A stretch of 64,000 nt of DNA, taken from positions 1,130,932-1,194,931 of the forward strand of contig NZ_CP012023.1 in the NCBI RefSeq assembly GCF_001308265.1, in the 5' to 3' direction. A program made the position numbers and the translations under genes. Source of the stretch: Celeribacter marinus. Lineage in GTDB: Bacteria; Pseudomonadota; Alphaproteobacteria; Rhodobacterales; Rhodobacteraceae. Shown piece by piece: positions 44,671 to 53,877 of this stretch. The notes below the pieces were generated by a model. The model was not told where the DNA came from, ran no database searches, and saw only the letters and a program-made list of their open reading frames with translations. Each line of letters opens with the position of its first letter. Positions within the stretch are counted from its first letter, which is position 1.

Positions 44671-45657
44671 TCAGACCAAGCCATTTTGAACAAACAACTC
44701 TTTGAGGTCGGCCTCGGGACGTGGCCCGATGTGGGAGATCACTTCGGCCGCAGCCACACAGCCCATGCGCCCGCAGGTTTCAAGGCTCTCACCTGTCGCA
44801 TAGCCGTACAAGAACCCCGTGGCGAACTGGTCACCCGCCCCTGTGGTATCGACAGGCTGCACGCGAGTCACAGGCACAACGACCTCTTCGTCGCCGCGCA
44901 CAAGAATCACACCGCCACCGCCACGCGTACATACAACAAGGCCACATTCGGACGCCGCAATTTCAAGCGCCGAAGATAGGTCAGTCTCGTAAAGGCTTTC
45001 CCATTCATGCTCATTGCCAATCACGAAATCCATTGCTTTGACGAATTCACGGAAATCGGCGCGGTGGCGATCAACACAAAACGGGTCAGATAGCGAAATA
45101 CCAACCTTGCCGCCTGCGGATTTGGTCAGTTTGGCCGCTTGGTCAAAGGCATGCTTGCCCTTGTCCTTGTCGTAGAGATAGCCCTCCAGAAACATGATGT
45201 CAGTATCGGCGGCCACATCGGCGCGAACATCCGCTTCGGAAATTTCCGACGAAATCCCGAGGTATGTGTTCATCGACCGCTCACCGTCTGGGGAGACAAA
45301 AATCATCGAACGTGACGTGGGCAACTCACCACCCGCCACAGGCGCATTCACAAACGCACAGCCATCATTGGCCATTTCGTCGGCATAAAACCGGCCCAGA
45401 GCATCGTCGTGGACACGCCCGATGAATCCCGTTTTCAGACCGAGATTGCCCAGCCCAGCAAGCGTATTGGCAACCGACCCGCCAGGCGTTTGTACGCGGC
45501 TGGTCATCGCTCCATAAAGCATCTCACCACGGCCCTGCTCAACCAGTTGCATAATGCCTTTTTCGATCCCCAAAAGGTCGAGCGTGCTGTCGGATGCATG
45601 GGTGATGACATCCACGATGGCGTTGCCGATGCCGACAATCTGATAGGCTTTAGTCAA
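44671..45657 (-). CDS. Adenosine kinase (PfkB family)
   Basis: A 328-residue PfkB-family kinase of the alphaproteobacterial adenosine-kinase group, phosphorylating adenosine to AMP. VGIGNAIVDVITHA is the substrate-binding start, TPGGSVANTLAGLGNLGLKTGFIGRVHDD the PfkB signature 1, and VQPVDTTGAGDQFATGFLYG signature 2 with the catalytic Asp (TTGAGD). The ATG lies inside the last codons of nth (8-nt overlap), so the two are co-translated. Confidence 0.9.
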   Translation of the reverse strand: MTKAYQIVGIGNAIVDVITHASDSTLDLLGIEKGIMQLVEQGRGEMLYGAMTSRVQTPGGSVANTLAGLGNLGLKTGFIGRVHDDALGRFYADEMANDGCAFVNAPVAGGELPTSRSMIFVSPDGERSMNTYLGISSEISEADVRADVAADTDIMFLEGYLYDKDKGKHAFDQAAKLTKSAGGKVGISLSDPFCVDRHRADFREFVKAMDFVIGNEHEWESLYETDLSSALEIAASECGLVVCTRGGGGVILVRGDEEVVVPVTRVQPVDTTGAGDQFATGFLYGYATGESLETCGRMGCVAAAEVISHIGPRPEADLKELFVQNGLV

Positions 45658-46297
45658 TGGTCTTCTCCTCGAAGTCGCACAGATCCCGTATCAAACAGGT
45701 GCTACACAAAGGTTTACGCGCTTTGCATACGTAGCGACCGTGCAGGATCATCCAGTGATGCGCGTGTTGTTGAAATTCGGCGGGAATATGATCTTCGATA
45801 GCGCGCTCAACTGCGACTACATCTTTGCCCACGGCCACGCCGGAGCGATTACCAAAGCGAAAGATATGCGTGTCCACGGCCTGCGTCGGGACGTGCCACC
45901 ACATATTGAGCACCACATTCGCGGTCTTGCGCCCCACGCCCGGCAGGCTCTCAAGTGCTGCACGTGATGAGGGGACATCGCCATCAAACGCGTCGACGAG
46001 GCGCTGCGACAGCTTGATGACGTTCTTGGCCTTGGTGCGATACAGCCCGATGGTTTTGATGTGCTCGATCAACGCGTCCTCGCCCAGATCCAGCATCTTT
46101 TGGGGTGTATCCGCGACTTTAAACAACTCTGCCGTCGCTTTGTTCACACCCTTGTCCGTTGCCTGCGCAGACAGGGCAACCGCGACGACAAGCGTATAGG
46201 CGTTCACGTGATCCAACTCACCTTTCGGCTCTGCTTCCGCCTCGCGAAAACGCGCAAAAATCTCGTAAATCGGTTTGTAATCGAGTTGCTTTATCAT
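45650..46297 (-). CDS. nth: Endonuclease III
   Basis: A 215-residue base-excision-repair glycosylase/AP lyase for oxidised pyrimidines. The helix-hairpin-helix is LESLPGVGRKTANVVLNMWW with the catalytic Lys (GRKTA); the catalytic Asp is in AVDTHIFRFGNRSG. The [4Fe-4S] loop is CKARKPLCSTCLIRDLC. The ATG giving MIKQLDYKPIYEIF is used; upstream starts add nothing conserved. It overlaps the kinase gene downstream. Confidence 0.95.
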   Translation of the reverse strand: MIKQLDYKPIYEIFARFREAEAEPKGELDHVNAYTLVVAVALSAQATDKGVNKATAELFKVADTPQKMLDLGEDALIEHIKTIGLYRTKAKNVIKLSQRLVDAFDGDVPSSRAALESLPGVGRKTANVVLNMWWHVPTQAVDTHIFRFGNRSGVAVGKDVVAVERAIEDHIPAEFQQHAHHWMILHGRYVCKARKPLCSTCLIRDLCDFEEKTID

Positions 46298-46430
46298 GGG
46301 GCACCCTATGCCCCGATGCGGGCCGTAGAGCAAGCATAGGATTGAAGCACACCATTTTCATCAAATTTTCTGAAAAGATCTATAGGGATTTCACCCGCTG
46401 TTTAGAAAGATTGAGAAAGGTAGGCTACGA

Positions 46431-47105
46431 ATGCAGGACACAGCTAAGGTGTACGATCAGATGGCCGACATGCAAATGCGCGATGACCACGACATGATAG
46501 GACAAAACCCCCGCGCAGGTCTTTCGGGGTTTGGAATGGGCGTGATCCTTGAGACAAACGAGGGGCCACAACCCGTGGAGTGGATGCGCGCGGGTGATCT
46601 CGTACTCACGCGCGACCATGGATATCAACGCGTGCGATGGGTCGGGCGCAGCGAGACCGCCCAGACGCCCCCGATCCGTGTTTTCGCACATGCATTTGGC
46701 TACGGCTGTCCGGAACACGATCTGGTTTTATCGCCTCACCACCACCTTTTGATGTCGTCCCCGTTGATGCCCCTGTATTTCGCTGAGGACGAAGTGCTGG
46801 CACCTATCGGCGCGATGTCGGCACAAATTGATGATATGTTTGACACACCAAACTCAAACCCTACGCTGTGTCATATGCTCTTTGATCAACACGAAGTGAT
46901 CTTTGCAGAAGGTGTTTGGTTGGAAAGCCTGTTTCCAGACGCGCAATGCCTCGAGCTCTTGGGGGCCACTGCGGAACACGAAATGCGGGACGCAATTGGC
47001 AACACTGTCGACACCATGGTGACGGCTCGTATGGTCTTGAACACGCGCGAGGTGGCACTGCTTCAGCCCCGCACTGATGTTGCGGCGCGCCGTATGGTCG
47101 CCTAA
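46431..47105 (+). CDS. Hint_2 domain protein lacking the N-terminal catalytic Cys
   Basis: A 224-residue protein. The Hint_2 module starts near residue 30 with GFGMGVILETNEGPQPVEWMRAGDLVLTRDHGYQRVRWVGR. Next comes GYGCPEHDLVLSPHHHLLMSS and FDQHEVIFAEGVWLESLFPD. Compared with the gene at 6919, the residue opening the module is Gly instead of Cys, so normal Hint self-cleavage should not occur. There is no signal peptide. The ribosome site (AAAGGTAGG) is good. This Cys-less form is frequent in Rhodobacterales; function unknown. Confidence 0.8.
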   Translation: MQDTAKVYDQMADMQMRDDHDMIGQNPRAGLSGFGMGVILETNEGPQPVEWMRAGDLVLTRDHGYQRVRWVGRSETAQTPPIRVFAHAFGYGCPEHDLVLSPHHHLLMSSPLMPLYFAEDEVLAPIGAMSAQIDDMFDTPNSNPTLCHMLFDQHEVIFAEGVWLESLFPDAQCLELLGATAEHEMRDAIGNTVDTMVTARMVLNTREVALLQPRTDVAARRMVA

Positions 47106-47181
47106 CTGCCTTTGCTCAAGATTCGGGTCGGTGTTTCGATTTTTTCACAGTATGGTCCTCGTACGCTTAGAGGGACTGACC

Positions 47182-48093
47182 GTGACACATACTGCACACC
47201 GAAACACCACTTTAGACGCACACCCGTCCGATTTATCAGACCGCTATCATTACAATGTCATACGGCGCGCTATCGACCTCATTGACGCCTCGGATGTTCC
47301 GCTTTCCCTCGACGCACTCGCGCACGATTTGGGCATGAGCTCGCACCATTTCCAAAAAACGTTCTCGAAATGGGCAGGTGTATCGCCAAAGCGATATCAA
47401 CAATACCTGACTCTGGACACGGCAAAATCGCTCATCAAAACCCAACGCACACTGGTCGAGGCCGCTGATGCATCGGGGTTGTCCAGTGCGGGACGCTTGC
47501 ATGATTTGTTCTTGAGGTGGGAGGCGATGACGCCCGGTGAATTCGCGCGCTCCGGTGCGGATCTAACGATCTCATACGGTTGGTTCGACACGCCTTTTGG
47601 GGAGGCACTCGCTATGGCGACACCGCGTGGATTGTGCGGATTGGCGTTCTCATCGGAAACCTCGCGCGATGAGGCGATGGCAGATCTGACCAACCGCTGG
47701 CCCTCGGCGATGTTCATAGAGGCGCATGACACCGTGGCTCCCTATGTCGACGCCGCTTTGGGCGGAGGATCGGCCAACCTGCATCTCATCGGCGCACCGT
47801 TCCAGATCAAAGTATGGGAAGCCTTGCTATCCATTCCATCAGGCAAAGTCACCACCTATTCTGACATCGCTCATGCGGTCGGCAACCCAAAGGCGGTGCG
47901 CGCCGTTGGCACCGCTGTCGGACGCAATCCGGTGTCTTGGTTGATCCCCTGTCACCGCGTATTGCGCAAATCAGGTGAGCTTGGAGGCTATCACTGGGGA
48001 CTGCCTGTCAAGCGCGCCTTGTTGGCATACGAGGCCACGCAAGCGGACGCACGCGATGACGCGCATAAGCAGGAACCCGCCACAATCGCGTGA
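47182..48093 (+). CDS. ogt: AraC-HTH/O6-methylguanine-DNA methyltransferase fusion
   Basis: A ~303-residue protein. An AraC-type helix-turn-helix pair (DALAHDLGMSSHHFQKTFSKWAGVSPKRYQQYL) is fused to a full methylguanine-methyltransferase. The latter has FQIKVWEALLSIPSGKVTTYSDIA and the suicide cysteine in SWLIPCHRVLRKSGELGGYHWG. It lacks the zinc-binding N-terminal methylphosphotriester domain of Ada, so it is an Ada-like repair protein without the phosphotriester sensor. The GTG at 47182 has AGAGGGACT upstream and is preferred to in-frame Met codons inside the preceding gene. Confidence 0.88.
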   Translation: MTHTAHRNTTLDAHPSDLSDRYHYNVIRRAIDLIDASDVPLSLDALAHDLGMSSHHFQKTFSKWAGVSPKRYQQYLTLDTAKSLIKTQRTLVEAADASGLSSAGRLHDLFLRWEAMTPGEFARSGADLTISYGWFDTPFGEALAMATPRGLCGLAFSSETSRDEAMADLTNRWPSAMFIEAHDTVAPYVDAALGGGSANLHLIGAPFQIKVWEALLSIPSGKVTTYSDIAHAVGNPKAVRAVGTAVGRNPVSWLIPCHRVLRKSGELGGYHWGLPVKRALLAYEATQADARDDAHKQEPATIA

Positions 48094-48174
48094 TCATCGG
48101 CATTCGCAGGTGCAGGGCGCGCCCCTCATCGATAGAAGCGTGGTAAATCAGCAGTACTTTAAAGAGGCCGTCCC

Positions 48175-48822
48175 ATGAAGTTTCGTAATCTAATCGCCGC
48201 ACCGCTCGCTGCCACACTCGTTTTAAGTGGCTGTACTCCGATGATGTCCGACAACCCGAACGCCAACGCCAAACAGGGCGCTATCGCGGGCGCGCTTATC
48301 GGCGGCTTGGCGGGCCTGTCGTCCGGTGATGACAAGCTTGTCAAAACTGCCGTTGGCGCAGCGATCGGTGGCGCCATCGGCGGGGCGATCGGCCAACAGC
48401 TGGACCGTCAAGCGGATGATCTGCGCAATGATCTTGGCAATGACCAGGTGCAAATCGTCAACACCGGCTCGGAACTGATCGTCACACTCCCCCAAGACAT
48501 CTTGTTCGCGGTTGACAGCGCCGTGGTTGTACCAAGCCTACAGGCGGATCTACGCACCCTAGCCTATAACCTGCGCGACTATCCCAACACGACCGTCCAA
48601 GTGGTCGGACATACGGATAACACAGGGTCGGCTACCTACAACCAAGAGCTATCAACGCGCCGGGCGACATCAGTGGCCACAATTTTGACCGCAAATGGTG
48701 TAGCATCAGGGCGCATTCAGGCCTATGGCCGTGGCGAAGATGCGCCCGTCAGTACAAACCTGAACCCCGAAGGACGCGCACAAAACCGCCGCGTCGAGAT
48801 CATCATCACGCCGATGAGCTAA
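48175..48822 (+). CDS. OmpA-family lipoprotein
   Basis: A 215-residue outer-membrane lipoprotein. The lipobox is LVLSGCTPM (Cys about residue 21). A glycine-zipper region (AGALIGGLAGLSSG; VGAAIGGAIGGAIGQQL) comes next, then the OmpA peptidoglycan-binding domain: FAVDSAVVVPSLQADLRTLA, VQVVGHTDNTGSATYNQELSTRRA and PEGRAQNRRVEI. It anchors the outer membrane to the wall, like Pal or YiaD. It ends at its own terminator. Confidence 0.93.
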   Translation: MKFRNLIAAPLAATLVLSGCTPMMSDNPNANAKQGAIAGALIGGLAGLSSGDDKLVKTAVGAAIGGAIGGAIGQQLDRQADDLRNDLGNDQVQIVNTGSELIVTLPQDILFAVDSAVVVPSLQADLRTLAYNLRDYPNTTVQVVGHTDNTGSATYNQELSTRRATSVATILTANGVASGRIQAYGRGEDAPVSTNLNPEGRAQNRRVEIIITPMS

Positions 48823-48846
48823 AAGACATAGATTTGAAATCTGAAG

Positions 48847-48873
48847 GGGTCGGCGCATTGCCGGCCCTTTTTT
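48847..48873 (+). terminator. Terminator of the OmpA lipoprotein gene
   Basis: GGGTCGGC (48847-48854) pairs with GCCGGCCC (48860-48867), one bulge allowed, followed by TTTTTT. Confidence 0.8.
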
Positions 48874-48892
48874 ATGGCACTTGCAACGCTCC

Positions 48893-48909
48893 GGTCATAT
48901 AAATTGACC
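48893..48909. promoter_or_regulatory. GGTCA-N7-TGACC operator candidate before the PdhR-like gene
   Basis: GGTCA (48893-48897) and TGACC (48905-48909) are inverted copies around an AT-rich 7-nt spacer, 20 nt ahead of the ATG. The right arm continues into AATTGACCAATT, which contains the half-site ACCAAT. Probably the regulator's own site. Confidence 0.45.
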
Positions 48910-48929
48910 AATTCAAACACGAGGGTGCC

Positions 48930-49700
48930 ATGCCATTCCAGAAAATTGATGCCGCAAAACTCAGCGCGTCCGTTGTTCAGCAGGTCGAACTTTTGATCTT
49001 GCGCGGCATCCTGCGTCCGGGTGAACGCCTCCCCTCCGAGCGTGATCTCTCGGAACGCATGGGGGTCTCTCGCCCATCCGTTCGCGAAGCAGTGGCAACC
49101 CTATCGGACAAGGGGCTACTGGAGACACGCGCGGGCGCGGGCATCTACGTCGCTGATGTTCTGGGGTCCGCCTTTTCACCTGCCTTGGTCCAATTGTTTG
49201 GAGCGCATGATGAGGCCGTGTTCGACTATATTGCGTTTCGCCGCGATATGGAGGGCTTGGCCGCTGAGCGCGCAGCTAAATACGCGTCTGACACCGATCT
49301 GCGCGTAATTCAGACAATATTCGATAAAATGGAAGCGGCGCACCCGAAACGGAACCCAGCCGACGAAGCACGTCTGGACGCCGAATTTCACCTATCGATT
49401 ATTGAGGCTAGTCATAACGTTGTAATGCTGCACATGATGCGCTCGATGTTTGATCTCTTGCGTGAAGGGGTGTTTTACAATCGTTCCGTGATGTTCAAGC
49501 AACGCACAAACCGCGCACAGCTTTTGGACCAGCACCGCGAGATCAACGTGTCCCTACAAGCCCGTGACCCGAATGCCGCCCGCGCCGCCGTCACGCATCA
49601 CCTCGACTACGTCGAAGAAGCGCTCAACGACCAGCAACGCTTTGAACGTAACGAAGAGATAGCTAAGTTGCGATTTGATCACGAGCAAGAGCGGCACTAA
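48930..49700 (+). CDS. PdhR-like FadR/GntR-family regulator
   Basis: A 256-residue regulator. The GntR winged helix is at the N-terminus (ILRGILRPGERLPSERDLSERMGVSRPSVREAVATLSDKGLLETRAGAGIYV). The FCD ligand domain has the metal-type residues Asp, His and His spread over ARLDAEFHLSIIEASHN to VTHHLDYVEE. Residue pattern through the start (KIDAAKLSASVVQQVELLILRG) and SFSPALVQLF resembles E. coli PdhR, which senses pyruvate, and GlcC/LldR. It stands alone, convergent with the ATP synthase genes. A small 2-oxo or 2-hydroxy acid ligand is inferred. Confidence 0.85.
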   Translation: MPFQKIDAAKLSASVVQQVELLILRGILRPGERLPSERDLSERMGVSRPSVREAVATLSDKGLLETRAGAGIYVADVLGSAFSPALVQLFGAHDEAVFDYIAFRRDMEGLAAERAAKYASDTDLRVIQTIFDKMEAAHPKRNPADEARLDAEFHLSIIEASHNVVMLHMMRSMFDLLREGVFYNRSVMFKQRTNRAQLLDQHREINVSLQARDPNAARAAVTHHLDYVEEALNDQQRFERNEEIAKLRFDHEQERH

Positions 49701-49731
49701 GCCATTCGATCCAAAACGTGCCACGCAAACG

Positions 49732-49760
49732 AAAAAGCCCCACCATTCTCTGGCGGGGCT
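49732..49760 (-). terminator. Terminator of the F0 ATP synthase operon
   Basis: On the minus strand AGCCCCGCC-type stem (49760 down) pairs with GGGGCT ending at 49737, followed by TTTTT. It lies between convergent atpF and the PdhR-like gene. Confidence 0.75.
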
Positions 49761-49803
49761 GTCTCAATTCATGATCTGATGCAAATCGCTGTTGGGCGTC
49801 CGA

Positions 49804-50361
49804 TCAGTGGAGCTTTGTGCTTACTTCGGAAATGGCATCATCAATAAGCGTGTTGGCCTCAGCAGCAGTCATGCTTTTGGCGATCACATCCTGCGCAGCA
49901 CCGATTGCAACGGCAACAGCGGTGTTGCGTACTTCGCGTACGGCGGAAGCTTCAGCGGAAGCAATTTGCTCCTGAGCAGAGGCCAAGCGGCGCGCGATGG
50001 ACGTTTTGAGGTCGTCTTTGGCTTTTTCGGCAGCCGCATCAGCGTCGAGCTTCGCCTGCTTAACAATAGCGTCCGCCTGCTCTTGTACTTCGCGCTGTTT
50101 GCGCTCGTACGAGGCAAGAACTGACTGGGCCTCTTCGCGCAATGCGCGGGCTTCGTCGAGCTCGGAACGAATGTCCGTTGCACGCTTGTCGAGCATTCCA
50201 GTCAACATGCTTGGCACGCCAAACTTCACCAGAACACCGATGAACAGGATGAAACCGAGCAGCACAACAAAGTCGGTGTTGCGCAACGAGAAGAAGGGGC
50301 CAGATGCCGCAAATGCGGGCGTGGCTGCGGTCGTGACGATAAGAGCTACAAGCTTTTTCAT
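49804..50361 (-). CDS. atpF: ATP synthase F0 subunit b
   Basis: A 185-residue peripheral-stalk subunit. The N-terminus [18 protein letters not shown] looks like a cleavable signal, then [21 protein letters not shown] is the membrane helix. A long charged coiled coil begins [18 protein letters not shown] and holds F1. This signal-like start is usual for Rhodobacterales subunit b. It is last in the F0 operon, 4 nt after atpF'. Confidence 0.95.
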   Translation of the reverse strand: MKKLVALIVTTAATPAFAASGPFFSLRNTDFVVLLGFILFIGVLVKFGVPSMLTGMLDKRATDIRSELDEARALREEAQSVLASYERKQREVQEQADAIVKQAKLDADAAAEKAKDDLKTSIARRLASAQEQIASAEASAVREVRNTAVAVAIGAAQDVIAKSMTAAEANTLIDDAISEVSTKLH

Positions 50362-50365
50362 AATC

Positions 50366-50902
50366 TTATCCTTTCAACCGTGCTGTGACAGCCGCAGTGA
50401 TCGTTTTTGCGTCGGCTTTGGCGCCGAATGCAGCCACAATTTCTTTGGCAGTATCTTTGGCGACGTCTTTTACGGCGTCCATTGCACCCTCGCGGATGTC
50501 CGCGATGGCTTTTTCCGACTCTGCTACTTTGGCAGCAATTTCGGCGTCCGCTTTTGCAATTGCGACATCAAGATCACCCTGGATCGCATCACGTGCGTCC
50601 TGAACAATCCGCTGCGCTTCGGCTTTCGCCTCAGCGAGTGCCTGATTGTAGGCATCTTCCGCATCAACTGCCTTGAGTTTGAACTCTTCGGCTGCGGCAA
50701 TGTCATTCATGATCGTGCCAGAACGTTCTGCAAGCACGCTCGAAATGCGTGGCAAAGCGATCTTGGATAGCACGAAATAGATCACGACAAGCGTGACCAA
50801 AAGCCAGAAAATCTGGTTCGGGAACGTCGATAGGTCGAGTTGCGGCATGCCTGCTTCAGCAGCGCCGTGAGCGGCCTCAGCCCCGTGTGTCTCAGTTGCC
50901 AT
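50366..50902 (-). CDS. atpF': ATP synthase F0 subunit b'
   Basis: A ~178-residue second peripheral-stalk subunit. An Ala/Glu-rich start precedes the helix [21 protein letters not shown], then a coiled coil ([38 protein letters not shown]). Having both b and b' is the photosynthetic/alphaproteobacterial arrangement. The ATG giving MATETHG is best spaced from AGGAG. Confidence 0.95.
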   Translation of the reverse strand: MATETHGAEAAHGAAEAGMPQLDLSTFPNQIFWLLVTLVVIYFVLSKIALPRISSVLAERSGTIMNDIAAAEEFKLKAVDAEDAYNQALAEAKAEAQRIVQDARDAIQGDLDVAIAKADAEIAAKVAESEKAIADIREGAMDAVKDVAKDTAKEIVAAFGAKADAKTITAAVTARLKG

Positions 50903-51013
50903 CATAGTCTCCTGACTCTGTCCAATTCCTTTGTGTGACCAAAGGAACTTCAAAAATTACGCGAGGGTGAGCCGAATGAACAGCCCACCCTGCCGTAAGG
51001 ATGAAGCGTCAGA

Positions 51014-51250
51014 TCAGACAGCGAACATCAGCAAGAGAGCGACGAGGAACGAGAAGATCCCGAGCGCTTCTGCGAAGGCCATGCCGATGAAGAGCGTAGC
51101 AGTCTGCGAAGCAGCTGCGGATGGGTTGCGCAATGCGCCTGCGAGGTAGTTGCCTGCAACGGTACCAACACCGATGGCTGCGCCACCCATGCCGAATGCC
51201 GTGAGACCGACGCCGATGTATTTGCCGAGTTCTGCGATATTGCCTTCCAT
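51014..51250 (-). CDS. atpE: ATP synthase F0 subunit c
   Basis: A 78-residue two-helix proteolipid forming the rotor ring. Helix 1 is [23 protein letters not shown], the polar loop ALRNPSAA, and helix 2 [21 protein letters not shown] with the proton-binding Glu (about E61). Sequence and length are standard for Rhodobacterales. Confidence 0.97.
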   Translation of the reverse strand: MEGNIAELGKYIGVGLTAFGMGGAAIGVGTVAGNYLAGALRNPSAAASQTATLFIGMAFAEALGIFSFLVALLLMFAV

Positions 51251-51308
51251 GGGGGTATCTCCTTACGTTGGAATTGGCTTTAGTAGTCGTTCGAACCTGA
51301 CCCGCCCG

Positions 51309-52064
51309 TTAGTGGGATGGGTGCAGCGCGTCTTTTAGGTACACGCAGGTAAGAATGGTGAACACGTATGCTTGGATAAACGATACGAGTAATTCGAGGC
51401 CGTACATGGCGGTGATCGCCACAACGGAAACAGGTGAAATCAGGGTAATCGCAGCAAAGCCTGCGAATACTTTCATAACCGCGTGACCCGCCATCATGTT
51501 ACCCGCAAGACGGATAGAATGGCTCACAGGGCGCACAAAGTACGAGATCAATTCGATCACGGCGAGGACCGGACGCATCGCAAGTGGCGCCGACTTGATC
51601 CAGAACAATCCGAGGAATTTGGTGCCATGCAACACAAAGCCGAGCACAGTCACGAACGTGAACACGAGCATCGCAAGCACGGCTGTAACCGCAATGTGTG
51701 TGGTCGTGGTGAAGGCTGTTGGAATAAGGCCCAGTGTGTTTGCGAACACGATGAACGAGAACAGTGTCATAATGTAAGGGAAGTAGCGAATGGCGTCTTT
51801 GCCTGCCACATCTTCAACCATCTTGTGAACAAATCCGTACATCAATTCAGCAACGGACTGGATGCGCGACGGCACGACGGCGCGACCGCGCGACCCCAAA
51901 ACCATCAGGCCAACAACGCACAAGACGGTCAAAGCCATCCAAAGCGTTACGTTGGTCGGCGTATACCAATGAATGGGACCATCCCCGAACAACGGAGAGA
52001 TCTTAAACTGGTCCATCGGGTGAAAAACCAAGCTGCTTTCGGAGCCGTGTGCTTCTTCAGCCAT
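51309..52064 (-). CDS. atpB: ATP synthase F0 subunit a
   Basis: A ~251-residue membrane stator with proton half-channels. The key helix has [20 protein letters not shown] with the essential Arg (IRLAGN). Other segments include [22 protein letters not shown] and [21 protein letters not shown]. The ATG at 52064 has GAGAGGG upstream and lies 1 nt after the atpI stop; a start 15 nt earlier is less likely. Confidence 0.96.
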   Translation of the reverse strand: MAEEAHGSESSLVFHPMDQFKISPLFGDGPIHWYTPTNVTLWMALTVLCVVGLMVLGSRGRAVVPSRIQSVAELMYGFVHKMVEDVAGKDAIRYFPYIMTLFSFIVFANTLGLIPTAFTTTTHIAVTAVLAMLVFTFVTVLGFVLHGTKFLGLFWIKSAPLAMRPVLAVIELISYFVRPVSHSIRLAGNMMAGHAVMKVFAGFAAITLISPVSVVAITAMYGLELLVSFIQAYVFTILTCVYLKDALHPSH

Positions 52065-52065
52065 T

Positions 52066-52422
52066 TTAATCCCTCTCATCGCCTGCGGGGGTGCCCGCGT
52101 TGTTCTCTACGTCGACATCAGCCAACTGTTGCTTTTGTATCTCTGCCGCTGTGCGCATCATCGTTTTGACACCAGCGACGAGACCCAATCCTACAAACAG
52201 CACGAGGAAAATCGGGAGTGTCCCGAACACCCCATCAAGGGCGTACCCAATGCCGAAACCGATCAATAGACCGGCAATCAATTCAATCACCATTCGCCAT
52301 GCCATGTTGGCCTGAGAAAAGTGCTCTTCACCTTTGGAAGTACGTGGCGCTTGCGCCCCTTTCGCCTGTGCGATCCGCTCTTCCAGTGCGCGTAGGCGCT
52401 CAGGCTCATGCGGGTCGGTCAT
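52066..52422 (-). CDS. atpI: AtpI/AtpZ F0 assembly protein
   Basis: A ~118-residue membrane protein with two helices ([43 protein letters not shown]). It matches AtpI-family proteins (DUF/AtpZ) that help build the c-ring or deliver Mg2+. It is first in the F0 operon. ATG at 52422 is used; a TTG six bases earlier is also in frame. Confidence 0.88.
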   Translation of the reverse strand: MTDPHEPERLRALEERIAQAKGAQAPRTSKGEEHFSQANMAWRMVIELIAGLLIGFGIGYALDGVFGTLPIFLVLFVGLGLVAGVKTMMRTAAEIQKQQLADVDVENNAGTPAGDERD

Positions 52423-52454
52423 AGACAATTAGCCCCCTAAAGTCGTTATCGCGG

Positions 52455-52483
52455 AAACTAGGCGGCACGAGGATCAGAGTCAA
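52455..52483 (-). promoter_or_regulatory. Candidate promoter of the F0 operon
   Basis: On the minus strand TTGACT (52483-52478), then 17 nt, then TAGTTT (52460-52455). The -35 is good, the -10 weak; the spacing and distance to the atpI ATG fit. Confidence 0.4.
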
Positions 52484-52584
52484 TAAGGCACGCGCCGACA
52501 TAACACACTGAAACTAAATGATTTTGCTTTATTTACAGCGCGCTCATTTGGTCACGCCGCCCCAAAACCACCCAAATGCGTTAT

Positions 52585-52600
52585 TCAACCAAATGGTTGA
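52585..52600. promoter_or_regulatory. Palindromic operator before the ArsR gene
   Basis: TCAACCA (52585-52591) and TGGTTGA (52594-52600) form a 16-bp near-perfect palindrome 33 nt before the ArsR ATG. This is the size and place expected of a self-repressing ArsR/SmtB-type site. Confidence 0.5.
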
Positions 52601-52633
52601 CCAATAGCCGCGCTCTCCCTATCGCTTTAGGAT

Positions 52634-52975
52634 ATGACACCTGACCTTGATCACATCTTTGCTGCTCTGGCCGATCCAACCCGCAGGACGATCCTCGTTA
52701 TGTTGCTTGAGGACGATATGGCCGTGACCGATGTTGCAGAGCCTTTTCAGATGTCGCTGGCCGCCGTATCCAAACACCTTACCATTTTGACGCGTTCCGG
52801 CCTCATCACCCAAGAGAAGCGCGGGCGGGTCAAATGGTGCAAGCTTGACCCTGACGCGATGAAAGCCGCAAGCATATGGATGCAGGGATTTGGCCAGTTC
52901 GAGGAATTGGATCTCGACGGGTTAGAGCGGTTTTTAGAGCATGAGCTGCGCGACGAGCCGCCACACGCGGATTAA
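52634..52975 (+). CDS. ArsR-family HTH regulator
   Basis: A 113-residue winged-helix regulator: HIFAALADPTRRTILVMLL then VTDVAEPFQMSLAAVSKHLTILTRSGLITQEKRGRVKWCKLD. There is no CxC metal site in the recognition helix, so it is more like SdpR-type self-repressors than metal sensors. A palindrome lies just upstream. It is convergent with the DMT transporter, with a 2-nt gap. Confidence 0.9.
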   Translation: MTPDLDHIFAALADPTRRTILVMLLEDDMAVTDVAEPFQMSLAAVSKHLTILTRSGLITQEKRGRVKWCKLDPDAMKAASIWMQGFGQFEELDLDGLERFLEHELRDEPPHAD

Positions 52976-52977
52976 AC

Positions 52978-53877
52978 CTACGCCTCGTGCTTGAGCAACA
53001 AATAGAGCGCCAATATGGTGAGCCCGATCCCGCCAAATACGTAGACAGATGGCACCCCGTGGCCCAACGCGATCTCCCACACAATCACCCAAGACGGCGT
53101 GAGATAAGTGTAGGCCATGACCTTTGCCGAGGCGAGGCGCACAGAGGCAAAAGCCAAAAGAGATGCCGTTGTCGTCGTGGCAATGATCGAGACATAGCCA
53201 AGCGTAATCCACACAATCGGCGGCAACGCGCCCCAGTCGGTCGCTACGATATCGCGCCATCCGAATGCCAAAAGCACGATGGTCGCGGCGATCAGGATGA
53301 AAAAGGTAAAGACAAACGTGCGTTCCCCGCGTGAAAACTTAGGCACCAGCGGCGTATAGATCGCATGTGCAATCACACCGATGAAATAGACCGCCTCACC
53401 CCGTCCGACCTCAAATGCCAGCAAGGCCGACAGATCCGCGCGAAAAATCACCCAAAGCGCCCCTGTGGCCCCCACCGCAAGCGCGAGCGCAATCCGTTTT
53501 GTAGTGATCTGGCGCGCGATGAGATAGCCAAATCCCGCAGCTAGAACAGGTGTCAGCGTAAACACCGCAGCCGTCGACACCGGCGTTGCGGTTTTAAGTC
53601 CCTCGAACATCATAACAAAGTAAAGTGCGAACAGACCGCCCAAAATACCATAGCGCCACGGCGCACGCATTGCCTCACGCGGAATTCCCCCTGTGAATAC
53701 CGCCAACATCCCGACCACCATAGAGGCGATGATAAAACGGACACTGTTCAGGGCAAAGGGCGATATTTCATTTGCCGCCATTGAGCCGAGGGAAAAAGAC
53801 CCCGCAACCAAGGCCGAAAACGCCAGCATGGCAAGATGTCCGCGGCGACGATCATCGTGTGAGGCTCTATGCGGCAC
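52978..53877 (-). CDS. DMT-family (EamA) transporter
   Basis: A 299-residue inner-membrane transporter with ten predicted helices in two EamA repeats (start LAMLAFSALVAGSFSLGSMAANEISPFALNSVRFI; second repeat EVGRGEAVYFIGVIAHAIYTPLVPKF). Substrates of the drug/metabolite superfamily include amino acids and drugs; none is implied here. The start overlaps the LysR gene by 11 nt, so the two are expressed together. Confidence 0.88.
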   Translation of the reverse strand: MPHRASHDDRRRGHLAMLAFSALVAGSFSLGSMAANEISPFALNSVRFIIASMVVGMLAVFTGGIPREAMRAPWRYGILGGLFALYFVMMFEGLKTATPVSTAAVFTLTPVLAAGFGYLIARQITTKRIALALAVGATGALWVIFRADLSALLAFEVGRGEAVYFIGVIAHAIYTPLVPKFSRGERTFVFTFFILIAATIVLLAFGWRDIVATDWGALPPIVWITLGYVSIIATTTTASLLAFASVRLASAKVMAYTYLTPSWVIVWEIALGHGVPSVYVFGGIGLTILALYLLLKHEA

